A DNA stretch of 64,000 bases from Leptospira congkakensis (lineage in GTDB: Bacteria; Spirochaetota; Leptospiria; Leptospirales; Leptospiraceae): contig NZ_RQGQ01000009.1 in assembly GCF_004770265.1 (NCBI RefSeq), positions 273,658 through 337,657 of the forward strand. Direction: 5' to 3'. Position numbers and translations under genes: made by a program. The number at the start of each line of letters is the position of its first letter. Positions within the stretch are counted from its first letter, which is position 1. Positions 57,272 to 63,844 of this stretch are shown one piece after another. A model generated the notes under the pieces. That model saw nothing but the letters and a program-made list of their open reading frames with translations. It ran no database searches and was not told where the DNA came from.

Positions 57272-57559
57272 TTATAAATAAGTCTTGCCTGAACATTTAT
57301 AGCCACGCTGAAGTATACAATTTTCTTGAATTTGCCAGCATGATGTATGTCCAGGTGGATCTTTAAGACAGGATTGATATAAGAAAATATCGCATATTAT
57401 AATTGTTAGAGCAGGATTGCAAGCATCTTCTTTTTCTTTTGTCTCTTTTGATTTTCCAAAGATTTCCTCTCTTTCACTTTGGCAATTTATCAGAAATATT
57501 AAGAACAGAATTGTAAAAAAATTTCCTAATGTTATCATACTTTTATACATCTTTTTCAT
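57272..57559 (-). CDS. Small Cys-rich lipoprotein (cassette gene)
   Basis: 95 residues. The signal peptide is hydrophobic at about 10-25 and ends in FLINC (lipobox). The mature peptide has six more cysteines (CNPALTIIICDIFLYQSC, then CWQIQENC and C), so it is likely disulfide-rich. The start could be the first, fourth or eighth codon. It is the only gene of its unit, has no recognised family and is very AT-rich. Confidence 0.65.
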   Translation of the reverse strand: MKKMYKSMITLGNFFTILFLIFLINCQSEREEIFGKSKETKEKEDACNPALTIIICDIFLYQSCLKDPPGHTSCWQIQENCILQRGYKCSGKTYL

Positions 57560-57794
57560 TTAGTTTGAATATGGTTCTTGAACAATATCTCATATTCATT
57601 TCCTTTTTTTAGTTTTCATATTTATTTATAGATTTATTTAACATTGTTTAAGATAATTTTTTTTTGGTAAATTTTGATTATATTGCTTCGTTTATCATAG
57701 TGAGGAGAAATTTAATTTTTCAAACTAATGAAAATATTTAACAAATTTTATCTTGAATTTTATTTTTATGATTAGAGGAATTTGCATTTCTTGC

Positions 57795-57956
57795 GCATAA
57801 CGAACTAGGGTTACTGAAGTTGTCCGACCCTGAGTCCCGACTGGGACGTTAGGGACTGGCACGTAGCTTGCGTATGCGAGCGAGTGACAGGAGGACAATT
57901 TGGCGCAGCCCAAGCGAGGGCTTGTCCCGAAGCGAAGCAGTAAGCCGCTGTTATAC
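57795..57956. repeat. attC-like repeat R3
   Basis: Left box GCATAAC but right box GTTATAC, the first of two variant boxes. The inner stem AAGTTGTCC pairs with GGACAATTT. It contains CCCTGAGTCCCGACTGGGAC and TTGCGTATGCGAGCGAGTGAC hairpins. The variant right box matches the left box of R4 (GTATAAC), which borders the same higBA unit. Confidence 0.8.
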
Positions 57957-57981
57957 GAAGTCGCAAAGTTAGAGTTAAAAT

Positions 57982-58383
57982 TTAAATAAAAACAGATGGG
58001 GAGATTTTGAACTTTTCTGCTAATGCTTTAATTTGTCTAACGTTCAGTTCTCTTTTTCCGTTTAGAATTTCGGAAACAACACCTTGACTACCCAAAATAT
58101 TTAAATCTTTTTGAGTTAAGTTGTTTTCTTCCATAAGAAACTTTAAGACTTCGATTGGTTCAGCATTTGGTTGTATAAAGTGATCATTTTCATATTCTTC
58201 AATCAAATTTCCAACGGTTTCTAAAAGCGGAGCTAATTGGTGTTTTTCGTTATTTCCAACTTCATCAATCAATTCATCTAAAATTTTAACTAATTTTCGA
58301 TACTGTTTATCTGTATGAGGAACAGAGAGAATATCTTTAACATCATTCCAAACATTCTTAACTTTTTCAATTTCTAGAATCAT
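57982..58383 (-). CDS. higA: HigA-type antitoxin
   Basis: About 133 residues from the ATG that overlaps the toxin stop (ATGA) and has AAGGAG upstream. The N-terminal part is helical and acidic. The C-terminus is an XRE helix-turn-helix: NNLTQKDLNILGSQGVVSEILNGKRELNVRQ-like, ending with a LAEKFKISPSVFI helix. This is the HigA layout in the COG5499 group. The antitoxin comes second, as is typical for higBA. Confidence 0.88.
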   Translation of the reverse strand: MILEIEKVKNVWNDVKDILSVPHTDKQYRKLVKILDELIDEVGNNEKHQLAPLLETVGNLIEEYENDHFIQPNAEPIEVLKFLMEENNLTQKDLNILGSQGVVSEILNGKRELNVRQIKALAEKFKISPSVFI

Positions 58384-58688
58384 ATATTCTCCTTTTTCCA
58401 TTTTCCTTTGTCATATTCGGTATGAGTTAGAATATTTCTGATAAAGACTTTTTGCCTGTTAAAATGGATTGCCACAATTAATCTAAAGTGGTTTCCACTA
58501 ATATTGAAAACAGTAAATTTACCAACTTGATCAACCGAATTAAAAATCGTCCTTAATTCATTAAAATCTTTAAAATTGATATTTTTAACTAATTTATACC
58601 AGCTTTTAAGTGAAGATTCAGAATTTGGATGTTTAGTGATGAAATCATCTAATTTCTTCCAGCTGATAACGTGCACAGCTACCATCAT
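58380..58688 (-). CDS. higB: HigB-type mRNA interferase toxin
   Basis: 102 residues of the HigB (RelE-like) family: HVISWKKLDDFITKHPNSES, then SWYKLVKNINFKDFNELRTIF, FNISGNHFRLIVAIHF and FIRNILTHTEYDKGKWK. The conserved tail H-x-E-Y-D supports HigB. Such toxins cut mRNA on the ribosome. The gene lies 66 bases from repeat R4, so a promoter could be carried in the unit. Confidence 0.9.
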   Translation of the reverse strand: MMVAVHVISWKKLDDFITKHPNSESSLKSWYKLVKNINFKDFNELRTIFNSVDQVGKFTVFNISGNHFRLIVAIHFNRQKVFIRNILTHTEYDKGKWKKENI

Positions 58689-58753
58689 TATCTCAAAATG
58701 AGATATGTCAAATCGTTTTTTTATCGTATTCAGTGATAGGTTTTTGCGATTTC

Positions 58754-58916
58754 GTATAACGAACTAGACTAACCGACGTAGGCTGGCCCTGAGTCCCGAC
58801 GGGACGTTAGGGACTGGAACGACGCTTGCGCAAGCAAGAGGAGTGCCAGAAGCCTATGTGCCGCAGGCCGAGCGAGGCCGGAAGTGCCGAAGCGAAGTGG
58901 TTAGCGGAAGTTAACC
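58754..58916. repeat. attC-like repeat R4
   Basis: Left box GTATAAC and right box GTTAACC, so its two boxes are not complementary to each other. Each is complementary to the facing box of the neighbour across the gene (R3 right, R5 left). The core is CTAACCGACGTAGGCTGGCC at the left and AGCCTATGTGCCGCAGG at the right, as in R6 and R7. Confidence 0.82.
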
Positions 58917-58983
58917 GAAGTCGCCAAATTGAAATTAGGACTTCGGAATTTAGATTTCGGTGTTGAATAGAGTAATTTAGAAT

Positions 58984-59604
58984 TTAATTGGAATCAAATG
59001 AATATAGTTTATCTCTATAAATATCATTTACAAAGTTATCAGGTACGTTTTGATTAGTGATATAACTTCTTTGAGTAAATGGCATAGCAAAAATTAAAAG
59101 GAGTTGTCTTACTTCTACTACATCATTTTCGTAAGAATACCTTTTGATTTCCTTTCCTTGACTAAAAGCAATAAATTCAGTTTTTCCATTAAATTCGGCG
59201 AAAAGCGGAAATAAGCCGGCAGTTATAACATGAAGAGTAGTTGTTATAAAAAAAGCACTATTCGGTTTTACTCTACTGGTTACTTCAATATTTACTAAAT
59301 TTTTATTATTAACCTTGCTTAAGTCGTCTAGTCCATCTACATATACATTGAATTTGCTTATACATTTACATCCAGCGATAATGTCGGTAAATGCTTGTTT
59401 ATTTGCTTTATGAACAGCTTCTGAAACTGGAAATTTTTCACCTATCGCGTTGAAACTTTTATAGAATAAAACAAAATCTACATTAGATATTTTCTTCTCT
59501 ATTTTAGCGGGATTATATGCGGGTATTTCTTTCTTTAAGTAAGTGATACATTGATTAAGTGTACTAATAAGTAGTATTGTCATTGCGAATTTTAAAAATT
59601 TCAT
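58984..59604 (-). CDS. Putative lipoprotein (cassette gene)
   Basis: 206 residues. The signal peptide ends in LISTLNQC (C19), a loose lipobox. The mature part is mixed alpha/beta with CKC near residue 80 and a hydrophobic stretch around 118-138 (FFITTTLHVITAGLFPLFAE) that may be a membrane segment. It resembles no family I know. It forms a one-gene unit between R5 and R4. Confidence 0.65.
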   Translation of the reverse strand: MKFLKFAMTILLISTLNQCITYLKKEIPAYNPAKIEKKISNVDFVLFYKSFNAIGEKFPVSEAVHKANKQAFTDIIAGCKCISKFNVYVDGLDDLSKVNNKNLVNIEVTSRVKPNSAFFITTTLHVITAGLFPLFAEFNGKTEFIAFSQGKEIKRYSYENDVVEVRQLLLIFAMPFTQRSYITNQNVPDNFVNDIYRDKLYSFDSN

Positions 59605-59709
59605 TTGTTACCTTAAAACGTTTGAATAGATTTAGTAAAAATTTACGAATATTGGCAGTTGGTCAAGATTTAAAAAACTGTTTGTATTTAATTAATTATT
59701 GGCGATTTC

Positions 59710-59874
59710 GGTTAACGAATTAGGGGAGACGACGTTCCCTGACCCTGAGTCCCTGAAAGGGACGTTAGGGATTGGCACGACGCTTGCGTAAGCAAGAGAA
59801 GTGACAAAAGCCTATGTGTCGCAGACCGAGCGAGGGCGGAAGTCCCGAAGCGAAGCGGTTAGTCGCTGTTATGC
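59710..59874. repeat. attC-like repeat R5
   Basis: Left box GGTTAAC, right box GTTATGC. The left edge reads GCGATTTCGGTTAACGAATT, with GAATTAG instead of the usual GAACTAG. The core is as in R6. The left box matches the odd right box of R4 across the lipoprotein unit. Confidence 0.82.
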
Positions 59875-59891
59875 GAAGTTTTCGGTGTCTT

Positions 59892-60953
59892 TTAATAATC
59901 TGTCCATTTTTTCGTATTTCGAGTATATATGGCGGTGCCATTTTTGCAATGGGAAAATAAGTTGTAGATAAATTTACTATTTAAAAACGAGTGATTTAAA
60001 AGTAATGTTCGAGTGTCTTTGTAGGCATCGTGTTCACCTCGACGGACGAAGAAGAGGCCATGAGCATTGGAAACGAGAAGATAGTATACAGTGTATCCAT
60101 ATCCAATTCCTTTTAATTTATTTGCGGGAATATGATATTTGATAAAATTTTTGTATTCAAATGAATATCTACCTGCAACATGCTTCACTTTAATTTGTAC
60201 TCTTGTTTTCGATCTACTTTCCTCAAGTAGAGTAAAAAGGGTATTTCCTATAGTAATAACTCCAGGCAGAGAGAATTTGGAAGTTCGAAAGAACCTGTCT
60301 ACATCGTGTCCGATAGGGTCAAAGCGAATAGAGTTATGCCTTGTATTGTCTCCTTCTATAGTCACATGTCCTAAATTCAGAGATGGACTTAAATTCATAA
60401 TCATATCATTATATGCTTGAGTCCGTTCCTCTTGTGAAAGATTAAAATGTAGATTACTTTGTATTAATTTACCGAGTTCATCAGCTATTGCATGCATCCG
60501 AGCCAAGGAAAAATCCATATAATCTTCAAGTATATCAAAGTAACATTTCACGGGTAGATTAATGCGAGTTTCATTAATGCTGGGAGATGATTCAAAGTTG
60601 GTTTCTTCGATGTAAGATAAGTCCCTTTCAGAGACAATGAATGAGTTAGTTGTAGCTACAATATTTGATGCAATTTGTATTAGTTCAAAGACGTGCGATG
60701 GAATTCCATCTGTATCATCAAATTTGTATACATACCACAATTCATCACCTATATTTTTGATAAGAAATAGATTGGTAAGATCTATATTTTGGCGGTGAGC
60801 ATGAAAATAGAGTCGTGATTCAATTTTTGTTAGAAATGTATTGTAACGTTGTAAGAGTTCTACTTTTCGGATTTGATTTGGTGAAATTTCTGAAATTTTA
60901 GTTTTCAGCAAAGTTGAATTTGATATATCGAAGCTTATTGATAGTAATTTCAT
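59892..60953 (-). CDS. Divergent class III nucleotide-cyclase-like protein (cassette gene)
   Basis: 353 residues with no signal or membrane segment. LLSISFDISNSTLL (3-16) places D9 like the first metal Asp of class III cyclases (FxDIxxST), NIGDELWYVYKF (67-78) places D70 like the second (GDgxxxxF), and DPIGHDVDRFFRTSKFS (212-228) resembles the later GxxVNxAxR segment. A long insert separates them. It may be a true cyclase or an inactive relative; no receptor or effector is fused. It is the only gene in its unit. Confidence 0.6.
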   Translation of the reverse strand: MKLLSISFDISNSTLLKTKISEISPNQIRKVELLQRYNTFLTKIESRLYFHAHRQNIDLTNLFLIKNIGDELWYVYKFDDTDGIPSHVFELIQIASNIVATTNSFIVSERDLSYIEETNFESSPSINETRINLPVKCYFDILEDYMDFSLARMHAIADELGKLIQSNLHFNLSQEERTQAYNDMIMNLSPSLNLGHVTIEGDNTRHNSIRFDPIGHDVDRFFRTSKFSLPGVITIGNTLFTLLEESRSKTRVQIKVKHVAGRYSFEYKNFIKYHIPANKLKGIGYGYTVYYLLVSNAHGLFFVRRGEHDAYKDTRTLLLNHSFLNSKFIYNLFSHCKNGTAIYTRNTKKWTDY

Positions 60954-60974
60954 GTTGTTAGTTAAGAAAATTTC

Positions 60975-61138
60975 GCATAACGAACTAGACTAACCGACGT
61001 AGGCTGGCCCTGAGTCCCGGAAGGGACGTTAGGGATTGGCACGACGCTTGCGCAAGCAAGAGGAGTGACAAAAGCCTATGTGTCGGAGACCGAGCGAGGG
61101 CGCAAGTCCCGAAGCGAAGCGGTTAGTCGCTGTTATGC
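60975..61138. repeat. attC-like repeat R6
   Basis: Boxes GCATAAC and GTTATGC; inner boxes GACTAACCG and CGGTTAGTC; third stem ACGTAGGCT with AGCCTATGT (one G-T pair on the plus strand). Internal hairpins are CCCTGAGTCCC with GGGACGTTAGGG and CTTGCGCAAG. It is the cleanest copy and serves as the type. Confidence 0.85.
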
Positions 61139-61149
61139 GAAGCGAGCTT

Positions 61150-61758
61150 TTAATTAATTGCTCGTCCGTCTGTTCCTTTGGGTATTTTCATGACTTTTTT
61201 ACTTTCTTCATCGTGTTCGATGACTATGATAATTAAAATTCCCGATTCCATTTTCAATGCTTTCCACAAATCAGTATAAGGTTCAATTTCATCAAAATTA
61301 CCTATTCTATCGGTTAAGTATTGATATAATTTTCTAGATGGTAGAACTAAAACTCCTGCATCTAATATGCCTTTAATTAAACCAAGAGCCATTTTATTTA
61401 ATGCTCGGTGAGTAGAGGAGATATTTCCTGTTTCCCATTCAATTGCAATTTTTCGGTTATTTGTTTCTAACAGTAAGTCAAGGTTGCCAGGTTTTTTTCG
61501 TGAAGCAATATCGAGTGGTTTTTCTGCTTCCCAACCTTTTACGACTAATCTTTTTACGAAGCTGTCTTTTATAGGTTTTACGCCATTGCCTTCGCCTCTT
61601 TTTTTGCCACTCTCTGGATAGATAGTAAATTTCCCACTTCCAGGTGGCCAATCGACTTCCTTTACTTCAGCGACAATTCCATCTTTCAAAATTTTCCAGT
61701 CGGTAGATTTTGAATAATCTCCCTTTTCAATTAAGGATTCTATGTGAACAACTTTCAA
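61150..61758 (-). CDS. BamHI-like type II restriction endonuclease
   Basis: 202 residues. Clear relation to BamHI: NGVKPIKDSFVKRL, EKPLDI, AIEWETGNISSTHRALNKM, then LPSRKLYQYLTDRIGNFDEI and a C-terminal IPKGTDGRA. The catalytic residues match: E79, D94 (GNLDLL), E107 and E109 (IEWET), corresponding to BamHI E77, D94, E111 and E113. It probably cuts GGATCC or a related site. It starts one base after the end of the methylase gene, so protection is made first. The stop is 12 bases from repeat R6. Confidence 0.92.
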   Translation of the reverse strand: MKVVHIESLIEKGDYSKSTDWKILKDGIVAEVKEVDWPPGSGKFTIYPESGKKRGEGNGVKPIKDSFVKRLVVKGWEAEKPLDIASRKKPGNLDLLLETNNRKIAIEWETGNISSTHRALNKMALGLIKGILDAGVLVLPSRKLYQYLTDRIGNFDEIEPYTDLWKALKMESGILIIIVIEHDEESKKVMKIPKGTDGRAIN

Positions 61759-61759
61759 T

Positions 61760-62638
61760 TTATTCTTCTACGTGGTCTGTATTCTTATGTGTATGAATAT
61801 CATCGGATTCTAAACGGTCTTTTATATCGTCTGCATAATCTATTTCAATTCCGATCCAGTGACGATGCTTATTTTCACAAGAAATATATGTGGTTCCACT
61901 TCCGCCAAAAGGATCTAAGACGATATCGCCTGGTAATGTACTCATTTCAATAATTCTATCAGTTATTTTTGTAGAGAGTGCATTTGCTTTCCTATTTTCT
62001 GATTTAAATTTTCTGTGCCGTACAGGAGGAACATCAGTCCAGACATCTTTTAAGTTTACACCAAGAGGGTTCATTGCTTTTCTATGACCACCATAGTCTT
62101 TTATTTCTCGATGGCAATGTCTGCATAATTCAATAGGTGTTCTAATTTTCCTGAAAGTTTTAGGTTTTCCTTTTGTATAGTAAAGCAGGCTATAATGGCT
62201 TGGATAAAGTCTACCTTGAATTGGAAGAAGCATATTTAACTCTATTGCTATCCAATGTCTGAATTCCATACCTAGTTCATTCAAATAAGAACCAAGTAGG
62301 ATATTCCATTTGGGAAGGTTATATAGGAATAATGCTCCTCCTGGTTTTATAACACGAACACATTCCCGAATCCATTGTTTTGACCATTCCAGGTACTCGT
62401 GATCTGGTCTTTTGTCATCAGTACTTTTTCTGTATACTTTTCCTATGTTGAAAGGAGGATCTGCAAAAACTGTGTCTATTGAATTTTCTTTTAGTTTAGG
62501 CAGGACTTTCATACAATCCTGGTCAAATAAGGTTCCTAAGTTCGACTCAAAATAAGGCTTGGGAGCATCATTAAAGAGGTTTTCCCACTCAAATGTTGGA
62601 GTAGGATGAATAAGTTTAAGTTGAGCAGAACGTCCCAT
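61760..62638 (-). CDS. DNA methyltransferase of the BamHI-like system
   Basis: 292 residues, amino-methyltransferase of the beta order: the catalytic motif IV DPPFNIG (60-66) comes first and the SAM-binding motif I DPFGGSGTT (242-250) last. CRHCHRE (about 157-163) may bind zinc. DPPF fits N6-adenine or N4-cytosine enzymes; the BamHI-like partner argues for N4-cytosine. It is the first gene of the restriction-modification unit and lies about 130 bases from R7, enough for a promoter. Confidence 0.92.
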   Translation of the reverse strand: MGRSAQLKLIHPTPTFEWENLFNDAPKPYFESNLGTLFDQDCMKVLPKLKENSIDTVFADPPFNIGKVYRKSTDDKRPDHEYLEWSKQWIRECVRVIKPGGALFLYNLPKWNILLGSYLNELGMEFRHWIAIELNMLLPIQGRLYPSHYSLLYYTKGKPKTFRKIRTPIELCRHCHREIKDYGGHRKAMNPLGVNLKDVWTDVPPVRHRKFKSENRKANALSTKITDRIIEMSTLPGDIVLDPFGGSGTTYISCENKHRHWIGIEIDYADDIKDRLESDDIHTHKNTDHVEE

Positions 62639-62766
62639 AACTTGTTATACTATGAGACATATGTTTAATTTCAAGCAGAAACTTTGCAAATAATTACTTC
62701 TAGAAACATTGCATGGGAAGCTCAGAAAATTGTTTTTTTCTTTTGATTCATGGTTTAGCTCATTTC

Positions 62767-62930
62767 GCATAACGAACTAGACTAACCGACGTAGGCTGGC
62801 CCTGAGTCCCGCCGGGACGTTAGGGACTGGCCACGACACTTGCGCAGGCAAGGGGAGTGCCAGAAGCCTATGTGTCGGAGACCGAGCGAGGGCGTAAGTC
62901 CCGAAGCGAAGCGGTTAGTTGCTGTTATGC
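62767..62930. repeat. attC-like repeat R7
   Basis: Boxes GCATAAC and GTTATGC. Nearly identical to R6 in the left part (CTAACCGACGTAGGCTGGCC). Differences include CGCCGGGACG in the first hairpin and GTTAGTTGCTG in the right inner box. Confidence 0.85.
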
Positions 62931-62958
62931 GAAGTTTTACGTTTTTAAAATTTTTATT

Positions 62959-63825
62959 TCAATTATTAGATATTTGATTTATGTTGTTATACCTTGTATC
63001 AATGGTCTCGAATTTATAAACAAGGGCATGACTTTCTTCATCCCGATATGGGCATAGACTAACAAATTTTAGCAATTGTCGATTTTCATTTAAATAAGAT
63101 TCTAGAAATTCTTCATATTTTTTTAATTGATCTATATCCCAAAATACAGTTTGGAGAAGGAAGGTAAATTTATTCTTTTGTTCGTTTTCTGCTCTTAGTT
63201 TGTTTATAATTTTATTATACAATCTGTTTTCTAAGAATGTTTTTAGATCGTTACTGTTTTTTACTTTGGAGCTATCAAACTCTAGAATATTAATTACTTC
63301 TATGTATATATTCTCTTCTCCATTTGAGAAATGTAAATCGGCTTTTGTTTTTCGATCAGGAATTGTTGCTTCACATCTTTCAAATTTGTATTTTTTTGTA
63401 TTTATGTAGTAATCTAAGGTCGATAGTTCTGCTAAAGCAGTGCAGAATCTATCTTCTGTTGGAGAAGAAAAATTTAACATATGTTTAAGAATTTGCTTTT
63501 TAATATTTTTAATTTTGGTTTTATCATTTAGGTTCGTTAAAATATTGCTGCAAGTTCGATCTAAATACTCTAGAATACTTGAAGTATTCTCTTGCGGATT
63601 TGTGATTGTTGTAATTATAGCACCAGCTAATGACATTTTTGTTACAAATGGTTTTTCTGTATTATAATTTTCTTTTATATTTGATTCATATTCTAGCAAT
63701 ATTTGGTAAAACTTTGTAAGATCATTTTTTTTGGGGTCATACATTTTTACAAAATTGGGAAGATTTTTATTCAAAATCTTCAGCAAGTTATTTTCCTGTT
63801 TATTTAATTTTTCTTCTATACTCAT
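62959..63825 (-). CDS. Hypothetical protein with possible PD-(D/E)xK nuclease core (cassette gene)
   Basis: 288 residues, cytosolic, AT-rich and rich in Lys, Asn and Ile. The segment from ALAELSTLDYYINTKKY through KADLHFSNGEENIYIEVINI has the strand order D-x(n)-E-x-I of the PD-(D/E)xK superfamily, with D in ADLHF and E in IYIEV; the usual Lys is Asn. Outside this it is helical. It may be a restriction- or defence-like nuclease. The match is to the fold pattern only. Its start is 20 bases from R8. Confidence 0.5.
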   Translation of the reverse strand: MSIEEKLNKQENNLLKILNKNLPNFVKMYDPKKNDLTKFYQILLEYESNIKENYNTEKPFVTKMSLAGAIITTITNPQENTSSILEYLDRTCSNILTNLNDKTKIKNIKKQILKHMLNFSSPTEDRFCTALAELSTLDYYINTKKYKFERCEATIPDRKTKADLHFSNGEENIYIEVINILEFDSSKVKNSNDLKTFLENRLYNKIINKLRAENEQKNKFTFLLQTVFWDIDQLKKYEEFLESYLNENRQLLKFVSLCPYRDEESHALVYKFETIDTRYNNINQISNN

Positions 63826-63844
63826 AGATTAGTTGTAAAATTTC

